Shown here: positions 38,001-49,003 of the stretch, one piece after another
How positions within the stretch are numbered: position 1 is the first letter of the stretch
Layout: each line of letters begins with the position of its first letter
DNA from: Paulownia fortunei
Taxonomy: Eukaryota; Streptophyta; Magnoliopsida; Lamiales; Paulowniaceae
Assembly (NCBI GenBank): GCA_019321725.1
Contig: CM033107.1
Span: 23,179,445 to 23,243,444, forward strand
Direction of reading: 5' to 3'
DNA: 64,000 bases
Made by a program: the position numbers and the translations under genes
The notes under the pieces: model-generated
Told to the model about the DNA's origin: nothing
The model's input: the letters and a program-made list of their open reading frames with translations, nothing else
The model's database searches: none

Positions 38001-38601
38001 CTGGTACTTCAAGGCTGTCCAATGCAAGCTTTGCCTGGCAGAAGAAAGGCAAGCGTAATAGTATATTACAGATCTCTAGGTACAAGTAAGATAATTTCAC
38101 ATCTTATAAGGCTTAAGTGATAGAAACAGTATACGAACATAAAAGTACATCCATTAACTATGAGATACTGTAAAAACCTGAGAGCTAAGCATTTGCAATC
38201 AACAATTATAGTGCCTCACCAACTGAATTTTATTTGACAAATTTACTAACTCCATTCTCATGCTTTGTGTCAAGGATGATAGCGTCTCATTTATTTTCAT
38301 GGTCGATCCTTTAAATTGATAATAAGTTATTAAATCATCAATTAATAGTGCATCTACTGTACACAAATGGAATAAAAATTCAAAAAAAATGGGGCAACAA
38401 AAAAAAAAGGAGGTTCTCACATTTTGTCTATTAACTATAAACAACTGGAAAGAGCAGAAAAACTCCAAATTGGGTCTCGCAAAATCAAACAGTAAGTGAA
38501 AAATAAGATGAAAAGGGGCACTCCAACACCTGTTCTAGAGCGAGCTTCATAAATGCAACACTTTCTGTTTCTGGCATAGTCTCCTCAGCAAAAGAAGCCA
38601 T
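29037..38601 (-). CDS. TAD2: tRNA-specific adenosine deaminase, catalytic subunit TAD2 (A34 to inosine), 191 aa
   Basis: Seven coding exons: 38530-38601, 37997-38034, 37629-37695, 36311-36470, 36088-36184, 29811-29914, 29037-29074. They total 576 nt in perfect phase. The protein is a cytidine/deoxycytidylate-deaminase-fold enzyme that, with TAD3, converts adenosine to inosine at the wobble position of cytosolic tRNAs. The active site is visible: HAEME (His63 zinc ligand, Glu65 proton shuttle) and EPCIMC (Cys102 and Cys105 zinc ligands). Further family motifs are [23 protein letters not shown] and [14 protein letters not shown] near the C terminus. Length is close to Arabidopsis TAD2 (about 180 aa). 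The start ATG directly follows an acceptor (TTTTTATGCAG/ATGGCT), so the 5' UTR is spliced (intron 38602-38817). Intron 5 (29915-36087, 6.2 kb) holds a copia retrotransposon, but all coding exons and splice sites look intact. Confidence 0.93.
30730..30995 (-). repeat. 3' LTR of the copia element
   Basis: This 266-bp copy, in plus orientation, begins TGTGAATTTTTAGG and ends TTTCTACA. It has TG..CA ends and matches 35598-35862 apart from about 15 differences. It is the 3' LTR because the polypurine tract adjoins it. Confidence 0.95.
31003..34467 (-). pseudogene. copia pol remnant: protease, integrase, reverse transcriptase, RNase H (broken)
   Basis: Fragments in order: protease 34231-34467 with [13 protein letters not shown]; pre-integrase and HHCC region 33774-34131 with LWHFRLGHP and [10 protein letters not shown]; integrase core 33423-33743 with KTDN and [13 protein letters not shown]; the next pol segment 32976-33383; RT 32087-32566 with the [10 protein letters not shown] motif; RT 31680-32045 with the catalytic YVDDI; RNase H 31003-31602 with YTDTNWAG and [10 protein letters not shown]. 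The fragments are separated by stops or frame changes, so no complete polyprotein can be made. Confidence 0.9.
34610..35410 (-). pseudogene. copia gag (nucleocapsid-type) remnant, 266 codons
   Basis: The open frame contains the typical plant copia gag core (W..N.M..E....FL..TT.EIW....ETY) and a retroviral-type zinc knuckle, [14 protein letters not shown] (CX2CX4HX4C), near its C terminus. It ends in a stop before the protease frame, whereas in intact copia elements gag and pol form one polyprotein. In its family the product packages element RNA in virus-like particles. Confidence 0.85.
35598..35862 (-). repeat. 5' LTR of the copia element
   Basis: This 265-bp copy, adjoining the primer binding site, would carry the element's promoter for minus-strand transcription. 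It shares TG..CA ends with the other LTR. Confidence 0.95.
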
Positions 38602-39868
38602 CTGCATAAAAAGAATTAGAAAGCGAGGAGGAGAAAGACAAGATATATATCAAAAGCTGAAAAGTCCATAAATTTATTCCTTTAGAGGCATTTTCACAAA
38701 CACATGAAAAGCTCCACTACAATGTGCGCATGACAACAGTACATGAATTTGTTTCAACTTAAGTTGAATAAGATGGTGAACGACAGAAGAAAAGCATATA
38801 CAGTAATAATTTTTGACCTTTTGTGAGAAATAAGCTCCTCTTGAATTTGATGGCCCGAATCCCAGTTCCAGAAAAAGCCGATTCTACAGCGCCGTTGCAC
38901 GCGGAATTTGTTTTCACAATGGACCTTTTATCAGTCCATCTGAAGAAATAAAGGGGAGCTCTGGAGAAAGGAGAAGAGAGGAAGAAGGGGGAAGAAAGAG
39001 AGAAGGAAAGAGGAAGAAATGGGCGGCGGCTGGAGGTGATGCAGGAGAACGGAGTAGAAACGGAAAGAGGACGAAAGGGTTCGCGGGCAGCGGTTCTGGA
39101 TTAAGGAGAAGAGAGGAATAAGGGGAAGAAAAAGAAGAAAGTGGAAGAAAGGGGCGGCGGCGCTGGAGAAGAAGAGATGAGAGGAAGATCGGGGAAAGAA
39201 GAAGAGATGAGATAAAAAGAAAGGCGGGCAGTGGGGTGATAACTGATAACAACGAAGCTAACGGGAAGTCAAAACGGAGGGAAAAAAGAGAGAAAAAAAA
39301 ATAGATTGAAAAAAGTAAATAGGAAAATAGAAAACTACATTGGGATTATTGCTGTGAGTAATGGAATTAGACAATAATAAAATGATAATATAAATATAAT
39401 ATTTTTTATATTTCGTATATATAAGAAATGAAGAATGAATAGAATTTTTATTTCTTTTTAAATTAAAATTTTATGATTGATAATTAGAAATAAATAGTAT
39501 GAATGAAATAAAATTATTTTTTATAATTAAATTATTCTTAAGTAGAAATTTTTTAAAATAAATTATTATTTGATATATTATGCATAATTAATTTGTTATT
39601 ATTTTAGTTGGTGTTAATATATATATAGATATAGATAAAATCTCATGCTAATATAAATATTTTTTATTGAAAAATCAATATATATAATTACTTTATATTT
39701 TTTTTATTATTGACTGAATTTAGATATAGAGTTGAATGAGACGATGAAGAAAAATAAAATTATTTTTTATTGGTTCAATTTTATTAGTGATATAAAATGT
39801 TCATGTAAAACTTGAATCGCTCCAAACCCGACCCCTTAAAACATTGCATATATTTTTTGATGTAAATT

Positions 39869-39906
<38 letters not shown>
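39869..39906. repeat. TA/TG compound microsatellite
   Basis: A (TA)n tract of about 14 bp is followed directly by a (TG)n tract of about 23 bp in AT-rich intergenic DNA. Confidence 0.95.
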
Positions 39907-41044
39907 AAAAATATATGTATTTTATATATACTCATAAAAAAAACATAAATATGATACTCTTATAAATTAAAATAATAATATAAAATTAATAATTAATTAC
40001 ATATATAAAAGTAAAAAGTAAATAAAAGTAATCACCATTCTTAAAAATATGAGTTTATCAATTCCCTCCCTCCCTCTCATGTGGGTTAATCTATTTTCAA
40101 TCAGTGGTGAATGAATTTTTATTTACTTTTGACAAAATTATCTTACTAAACTAAATAAAAATATTTGATAAATTTTAAGGATGACAACGGGTCGTGTCAG
40201 ATTCGTTAAAACTTGACTCCTCAAAATTTTTATGGATATATGTTTAGGAATAGACTTGGGAATGCCCGTTACATTTTCATTCTATTATTGAATACCAATC
40301 ATACCGTAAAAGTATAATTATGGAATTGTAATATTTATTTAAAGTACAAAAATGTAAATATATTTTCTAATTTTTTAAATTATTATTTTTGTTTGTTATC
40401 AGTAATAAATTATAACTACTTTAAAAATATACTAAAAAAATTTATGTTAGTCTAAAATATAATAAGTTTGTATTTTAGTGCACTATTTTTAAGAATATAT
40501 TTACATTTTGAATGCTAATAAAAACCTTGCTTGAAACTCTACAAAGGGAAGAAGAATGTCATTTACTTTTTGTTTAATTTATTGAAAAGTAAAAATATAG
40601 TAATCTTATATTTGGCCCCTCTCTAAATTTAAGTTTACCACCATCAGTCCAAAATGGATTTAAGGGAAGTATTGGAAGATAATTTTGAAAAATTAAGTAA
40701 AAATTCAAAAAAAGTGAATGTAATTTAACCATCTACTAACTTTTTTTTCTATATGGAGGGTAATAAAGTGAGTTCGACCAAACTCGAAATCCATCATTTT
40801 AAAAAAAAATTAAGATTTAATTTTGATCTCGCCTGAACTGATCAGATTAGACTCATTAGACTTATTTATTAATTTTAAAAAATTAATAAATATATTTTTT
40901 AACAATAATATCATTGAAACGTTATAAAAAATATATAAATATTTAAAAAAACATTAACGAGTGGAGTAAATTTAAAAATAAAAATTCAAAACTCATCTCA
41001 AATTTATTTGTAATAATGAAAAACTGCCTAAATTGGTCGTTTGG

Positions 41045-41094
41045 AGTAAATTTGAATTTAAACCCACTCAAGTAAATTTGAATTTAAACCCACT
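41045..41094. repeat. Tandem duplication, 24 bp, period 26
   Basis: The unit agtaaatttgaatttaaacc and the following four bases occur at 41045-41068 and again at 41071-41094 without mismatch, downstream of the KH gene. Confidence 0.85.
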
Positions 41095-41554
41095 TTCACT
41101 GTCATACCTACTTTGAGGTGAAGTATGCCTTGGGCTTGGACAGCCTTGAAATACCATGAGGTAAGCTTCTCATGTGTCTTTCCTCTAATTACTTCATATA
41201 TATATTTGAGATTGGACAGACAAAGGCCAAAAATAACTGTTCCAAGAAAATTTTGTTGAGGCATGTAGATAATAGACAACTAAGATCCTTTCTATATTTT
41301 TGGTACACAGAACCAACATGCATCCCGAATGATTGTAAAATTTGAGCACAAAATCTCTTGTCAACCAACTAAAAAACCATAATTTAAGAGCTTAACTAAC
41401 TATTTACTAGAGCAGCAAACGCAAAACCAAGTACAACTACAAATGACTCTGCTTCTTCACGGTCAACCCACAGATGCTTTACATATTAGAATCTGGCATA
41501 GAAGGGAAATGTATTGGCAAGAAAAATTCGGATGAAAAACTCTAGCCTATTGAA

Positions 41555-44500
41555 TCAATGCCTAAAGCTGCTATATCCTCCAACACCCGATGATCCATAG
41601 CCACCGTAAGGTTGTCCTGCATATGATGAGGACAGGTAAGAGCGGCTGCCCAGCCGAGAGTAGGAAGGCCTTAAACTGGAGTCCAGCTGGCCATAGCTGC
41701 CCGGAAGTGGCTCTCTGTGACCACTGGTGAATTCCTGCACAATATTAAGCAGTGTTCTTCATTCAGCTCCTTTTCATCCTTGATTTGTTTTCTTAAAAAA
41801 GGTCTCCAAGCTGAATACATCTCTTTTTCATCCTTGATTTATTTATTTATTTTTAAAAAAAGGTCTCTAGACTTAATTATGTATTCTGTTAAAATAGTAC
41901 TAATTGCAAACACATATTCTCTACCTTAATGCAACTCAGCAACCACATTATTTTCAAAGATCAAGAATACCTAAGTTCCTAAGCCCTAATTAAACATTGA
42001 ACTTCAAGGAGGATGACTTTACAAAATCAATACATAGGAACATAAGAGTAAAGCAAAGTTAGCAAATGCGTAATCTAGGTTTCAAAAAAAATAAAAATAA
42101 AAATAAAAATAAAAGAAAGAAGAAAATGCTAGAAAATAAAAGCGAGACAAAAGTGTCTACCTGAATAAGTTGCTGAGCTGCTTGAACTTGTGAAGAGGTG
42201 CCTTTTATTTCCACAGTAATTTCCTCTGGTAGTCCTCTACTCTCTTGCACAGTCAGAATAGCACCACTATTGCGTCGAATGAATTCAATATTTGCTCCCT
42301 GGACCCCAATAATGTCCTCTGCATAAGCCAGAGGTATTTGCATGGTCTGTGAAATCTGCATAAAGAAATCAACATGGCATAAATTTACAGGCGAGCAAGC
42401 ACCATCCATATTCTTCGACCACTAAAATACGTAAGCTACAATTGAACATGTGAAGTGTGAAATGCACAAACCTGAGTCACAACAGGTCCCCCAGAACGTC
42501 CTATTGAAGAACGATTCCCAAGTCCATGTTCTGGTCCGTACAATGAGAGTCTAGAAGATGTATAATGAGATTCTATCTGACTGTCACGTTCATGAAAAAG
42601 TGAATCCCTCTTCACCGAAACAGGATAATCAGCCCCTAGTGAGGTCTGTGGAGTAGCATGCAGCAACGTCTTGTCAGACCAAGAATCTACTTGCCTTTCC
42701 TGAGTGGCTGGTGCATTATTCTGTAAGAGGAGAAAAATGTCCTTAATATAGTCTAGTGATGTCACCGACAATTCAACCAAACAGGAATTAACTTACACTC
42801 TTCTCGAATAAGGGAAGAACGCTATGGTCCACCAAAAATTTTCTCAGATGCCCCACCACAGCTTCCAAAGCTTTCAGAACCTTGAGAGCTTCCCCTTGTA
42901 ACTCAACAATCCTTTCATCAGAACTGGCATAAATTGGTATTTCATCTGCAATCACAAATATGGAGAACCATTATTCATCCTACGAGCAGTAAATTGTCTC
43001 AAGCGTAGCGCACGAAGACATAAAGCAAACCCCAAAAAAGATTGAGATACAACTCTACTACTAAAGACAAAAAACTGTGGATTGTATACTGTGTTTCTCT
43101 CCTCAAACTGGTTATGCTAATGCACATTTTTGTGTATTATTACTATAGAAGATTGGTTGAGCCATATAGGTATCCAAATTATTTCAAACTTGCAAAGTAA
43201 GGTATTGAAAAAATAAAAATAAAAACATTCTTTTAATAAGCATAAAGAAGACACTCAGAGATTGTTGCAAGGTATAGCTAAAACTGTGACTTTCATCCAT
43301 GATATCATTCAGAGACTGTTAGGTTCTCTTCTGAAAATGTTTTATGATTTCCAACTTACGGGCCCAACAAATTTTTAGGTAACTGAAATATATACCTAAA
43401 AAATATACATTATGCTTTAAACAGAAAATAACTACGTGAATTCTCTAGTTTCTTAAGGCAAAAAGTAACGGAAACATAATTAATCAATTCCAGAAACAAA
43501 CTAATTGGAAAGATAATAACATCAAACATGGTGAAAGCAATAAGATCATGACAATGGAGAGATGTTATAATACCATTAGAAAGCACACGGACAGAAGCAC
43601 CAGTGCTTTCCTGAATAAACTTGATCAAGTAGCCTTGTTTTCCTATTAAACTAATGGCCTGCGTTGATGCAACCAATAATCGAATCGAACAAAATGCAGC
43701 ACCAGCGGCTTTGCCATCACCATCATTCTCAGGCAGCCCATTGACACGCTTGAAGATTCTTATTATGGCATCCATTGCTGGAGACAATGCTGCTTCTGGT
43801 TCTTCCTTCCCAGATATTAAAACCTGAAATTTGCCAAGTTCAAAATCACTAGGCAGTGAACCTCAAAAGATCAACTAAAACCAACAATGGAAAGACATCA
43901 GAGTTCCACTTCAAGCCACTTAGAACAATCTACTAAGGTGCAACTGGATTTCTTATTATCAGACAAAGCCCACACCAACAACGAAAAGTAAGACAACTGG
44001 CTGCCTTACACAAAAGAAGCCAGCTCAGCCCTTTTTGTCTTATACAAATATCATCTTGCTCTTATTCTGTTCCAGCCTAAGAACAACTACACTTTTGTGA
44101 CTAATATGGTATAACTGCAAAATATTGCTATTTGCAAGACATAGCTGCTCACTAAATGATTATCTTAGAAAAGGTTGTAGCATGCTTGGACCCTATAGAA
44201 AAGGCAATGTTATTGATATACCATCCCAGTCTAGAACTGAATATCCAATTTGGTGTCGTTGATTAGCTAACTTAATTATTTAAGTGGATACAATAACTAA
44301 CAATTTAGTTGATTTTTTTCAAAAATTATTAACAATAATAAACAACAACAAATAATGTTTTTAAAAAGTTTTGCAACATCAAAGTTGTTCAAAATCAATA
44401 AAATAAATTAGTCAAAAGATGAGACAATTTCTCTTAGAATTGTAACCAACTAAACATTCAATCAAGGATAAACGGAGTATAAATTAGTGTTTTAAAGCAT

Positions 44501-46377
44501 AAAAGCATGACTCTAAAATGAAATCTATCAAAGATCAAGGGGTCATTACATCATTAATCATGTCAAAAACGCATGTATAATAGTAGCCTGTGGTACCATG
44601 AATATATAAATATATAGCACATGTGATTGTATTTTGAATAAAGTATAATTCTAGATATAATTGCTGTAATGGCTAATAAATGTTTACGGCGTCACATATT
44701 TATGCTTTAATACAAATTCAAGCTTTATAAGTACATTAATTGGAAGAATTACAAAAAGTTGGAGAAACTGGATTTCAGAACACGTGTACACTCAACCACC
44801 CATCCCACCACACGCGCATGGTGCGTGTACATGGATAGAAGTTCTCACCCACTCTCTCTCTATATTTAGGGATACACCGCCAAGAAAAGGAAAATAAAGA
44901 TCAATTTTCCAAAGGAGAGAGAGGGTTATGTCACATAACTGGTTTAAAGAGTTTACAGATTAACCATCCGGTTCTGACTTTTGAATCAGAATCTAATAAT
45001 CCCAAATAAAAATCGGTTTGAGGACAACCAGAATAGTAAGCCAACCAGTCACCAGTTCCCATAGTTGAAGCAGCCAATCCAGTCTAGCTTTAGAACAAGG
45101 GCATTTCTAAAAAAAGATACTGCTTTAAGACATAAGCACAAATAAATGCAATGCTTCCACGTGGATGCTCAGAATATCCGATTTCCAGTCTCAAGATTAC
45201 AAGTTGAAATCTTCGATTGATATAACCAGGAAAGACAAAACAAAGAAGATAATCTCTTGTTTGACACTATCCGCCCAATACGATAAGATGGCGGCTTCAT
45301 CAACCATCACTCTTAATACACATTCTCACCAATCAAAGATCGCCACCCTTAGCATTTATTAATGCACCATATGTTCTCTATTTCTCCTCTCCCTTCTACT
45401 CCAGCTATGTAACACTACTCATTTCAGGTAATACAACAAAAATAATATATCAAGAACCCTATCCTTATCAATATAGTTCTTTTATTCCAGGCTAACACCA
45501 AAAACTAATGGTTACCACGTGCAAGATGGTTATCTCTTCAATAACAAGACTCTCCATGTCAACAGTAATATAGAACATTTGTTTGACATTAAAACCTAGG
45601 TTGCATCCAGTGTACCCTGGATGGTGCCGTCGAGCATAGACAATTCTCATATGTTTGATCGGACGTAGATCAATTATGTGACATAGGACCTGCCCCTTTC
45701 TAGAGCAACTAAGTAGTTAAGCAAGGCATTCTACGACTACTAAAACTCATAAACAGCAACCTTCTGCAGAAACAAGGTATTAACCTAAGATTCTAGGCAA
45801 CCCCAATTATCTTTAAACCCTAGAAAGTTAATCATTTACAGTAACAGAGCAAACAAAGCCAAAGAACAAAAATTCCAAACCCTAAATAATCATGCAAAGC
45901 CACCAATTTGAGAAAAAATTATCAAAACGCCAAAAAAAAGAGAAAACGCAAAGAAATCGAATCACACAGGCACCATCTGCAGGCGTGTATAAAGGCAGAA
46001 AAATGGAGGATTACAATGCGATCCGGAGAACTGAGGGGGCCATCGAGCACGCGAACCCTGGCGCGGGTCTCCTCAACGAGCTTCTTGATAAGATCTCCCT
46101 TCCGCCCAATAATGCCACCGACTTTCAGCACCGGCACCACTAACCGAAATACTGAGTACCCCGGCCAGCCCGGCCACTTGGCCTTCATCTCCTCCAATCC
46201 TTTATCCTTTTCATCCACCACAGCTGCCTCGACCGCAGCTGGAGTTTCAGTCGAGGCGGTTTCGGCGTCCTCGCCTTTGGTATCGGCCGGTTCAGCTGCT
46301 GCTCGTTGTTCCGCGGACGTGGAGGTGGGGACGGCGGTGACGTCGGTGTTGTCCGTCGGGGGTTGAGAGGAGGCCAT
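41555..46377 (-). CDS. PEP: Triple KH-domain RNA-binding protein, PEPPER type, 461 aa
   Basis: Six exons: 46015-46377, 43574-43823, 42797-42945, 42472-42720, 42161-42355, 41555-41734. They total 1386 nt in perfect phase. Three KH folds are visible with their GXXG loops: KH1 around residues 75-125 (GRKG, 91-94), KH2 around 165-240 (GKQG, 182-185) and KH3 around 338-402 (GVQG, 354-357). The N terminus is a disordered Ala/Thr/Glu/Ser-rich stretch ending in KWPGWPG, and the C terminus is a Gly/Ser/Tyr-rich tail ([14 protein letters not shown]). The layout and length match Arabidopsis PEPPER, a nuclear poly(C)-binding-like KH protein linked to pistil development and FLC regulation. A close paralogue such as an FLK-type gene cannot be excluded, though the SPAMDA and [10 protein letters not shown] segments point to PEP. 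The first intron is 2.2 kb. Confidence 0.9.
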
Positions 46378-48038
46378 TTAGTGAGATGGTTTCTTGCTTT
46401 CTTGGGTTTAGGTGGGAGAAGGTTTTGAGAGTGAAAGAGGGACTGAGAAAACGGAGAAGGGGAGGGTTTTGAGAGGGAGCCAAAGATGAAGAAAATGTAT
46501 TACAGGAATATAGTCATTTCTTTAAAAAACAACTCCAAAGATGTCAAAAAAATGATATTAAATTACAAATTTTATATTCCTACTTTTGAAAAAATAATTT
46601 TTACTCGATATATTATAGTTGTATTATATCACATCTTATTATTTTGACAATCATTTACAAACATGTCCACATAATTATATGTTTATAATAGCTTTTCAAT
46701 CAATTACAAAAAAGAAAAAAAAAAGTATTACCAATTCAGCAGTATAAGTAGAAAAAGATTTTTAGTCTATGTATGGTATTATTTTTTCTTCTCACTTTGA
46801 TTCTTAATTTATTTTTCAAAATAAAATTAAATATATATTATATTTTTCAATACATTTACATTATCCCAAAATACATTGTCTCAAAACATATTCTTCCATA
46901 ACACAAAAATCAAAACCAAACCAAACTTAAAACATATTTTTTCCTATATATGTTTGGGTTACGGTTAATCATCATTCAAAGTGGATTTTTTTATTTAAAA
47001 TAATATTTTATTTTTTATTTTAATATCATTAATACACACCAAATACATAAAATAACATCATCAATATATATATATATATATATATTTATTATTATTATTT
47101 TTGATAATTCGAGTGTTTACACTTGGTCTGACTAATCGTGAGAAATCGTGAAAGTGGAGATGGCATTTCCCTCTAGGAGCAGGGACGACTTTTCTCACTG
47201 ATTCGTCCGTCAAATAAATTCAGATGTGGACGCAAGTTATACATATTCAGGTTGGACATTGGACATTTGAAGATTAACACGTGTCTGGATTCAATAACAC
47301 TACCCTACATGAGACCTAATGGCAAAATATAGAAAATCTCAAAATCAGAACGAGAGTAAACAATCGTAGATAACCCTTTTGGTGATTCAATAATAACACC
47401 ACACATGAGCCTAAAGCCATCCATTGAGATTGTGATTGAAACCACATGCTTGATAAAGAAAATGATCTTAAGATTTTTGTTTGATGGTAGAGGAGAGTGC
47501 CTCAGTTGTCAGCTCAAAAATTGTTTTTAGGGGTTGAAATGAGTTTACTTGGTTTGTATTGTACAAAAGGGTCTGATTTTGGAATTTCAATATTCAAATA
47601 AAGTCACAGCATTGTACAATATCAGTACAAACTTCATTTCCAACCAAAAGCAAAGTGACCAAAAAGGCCACAAAGAATATCTCAAACCAATAAACATCCA
47701 TGTCCAAAGGGTACTATCTTTAACAAGGAAATTCTCACAAGCCCAAGAATTTATCAATTAACCAAAACAAATTCTAACAGAAGAAAATAAAAATTGAATC
47801 TTCAACTCCTCGTTAACAGCCAACTTCCCTCCCTCCACTGTACTATAATAATTCACACGAAGAAAAAACTCCTGGACCAAAATGAGACTGAAATGGAAGA
47901 AGATTCACCAAAACTATACACCTGGTGAACACAATAAACTCGCCCTTTGCTGTGTGCCACCCTTTCAAGGAGAATTTTTAACAAATTTTTTCTCTCTCGG
48001 AATAACAGAACCAACTCGCAATTGAGCGCCATCGACTA
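46378..48038. other. Intergenic region between the KH gene and the At1g16860-like gene
   Basis: Positions 46378-46490 are probably 5' UTR and promoter of the KH gene. The centre is AT-rich with an (AT)n/(ATT)n tract at 47064-47100. About 47780-48038 is probably 3' UTR of the downstream-coordinate gene. I see no other coding frame. Confidence 0.6.
47064..47100. repeat. AT then ATT microsatellite
   Basis: About 22 bp of (TA)n is followed by several ATT units in the intergenic DNA upstream of the KH gene. Confidence 0.9.
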
Positions 48039-48960
48039 CTAAACTGGTATGACATCGACCTTCGAAGTGTCCTCGCATCTCAACACAATGCCTTCAAGAC
48101 TGGCAGGAAGAATGCATTTACTCCACTGACATCCTGTTGAAAAAGGTTCTGCCGGGGGAACAATCATTAAAACATTTTCATTCCGTTGCACAACTCCCAT
48201 AACACTGACTGTGCTACCTTCTTTGATGTACCTAATAACAGATCAACAAGAGTAAAAACTAAGAGTGACTCTCAAGAAGTAAAACCAAAAAAAAAACACA
48301 TGTATTAGATGCTTTGGCTGTCAATGACATCGGTTAACATATCAAGAGCATTTTTCATAGTCTCAATGACTTAGAGAGAGGACCTAATGCCTTCCTTTTG
48401 CCAATTCATGGCAATCTAATTTATGTATCGTCACTCATATAGGTGAATACTGTTTCATGAATAGGGCTTTTCTCCAATGAATCGGGTGCAACACACCCGG
48501 TTTACTGACGGCTGTTGGATTACATGGGGGTGGGTGGAGCACCTGCAGTAATTACCAGCAGAACCAATAACACAAGACTTTTCACATTGGTCTCTTCATT
48601 TAAACAAGATTGAACTCATTTCTGAATCACTAGCATAAGAACAACGTAGATGAAATGCAATAAGCAAGTTCACTGAGAATTCATAGAATCGTACCCTTCT
48701 TTGAGTCGCATTACACGGTCATCACTTGAAAGGTTTCTTTCTCCTAACCATCTAGTGAATTCAGGAGACATATCCCTGTTCGACGGATTGATGTCAACAA
48801 CGACGGATTCATCAACATAAGGAGTCACCCTTGCACCATAGCCAGTCTTGACCAATGCCCTCAAACCAGATTGGAAGTCAGAAATATAGAAATCAACTAC
48901 GTGCCTCTGCAGTCATAAACAAAACGAGTCAGTGCACCCACTTCAGCCTGCCCAAAACAG

Positions 48961-49003
<43 letters not shown>

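Larger units (their letters stand above)
38602..41554. other. TAD2 leader and intergenic region
   Basis: The TAD2 5' UTR intron is about 38602-38817, followed upstream by a purine-rich (plus-strand) leader up to about 39290. The minus-strand sense of this leader contains a 112-codon open frame (38914-39252) rich in Leu, Ser and Pro, a possible uORF. From 39300 to 41300 the DNA is very AT-rich with no gene. The 3' UTR of the KH gene probably begins just below 41555. Confidence 0.6.
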
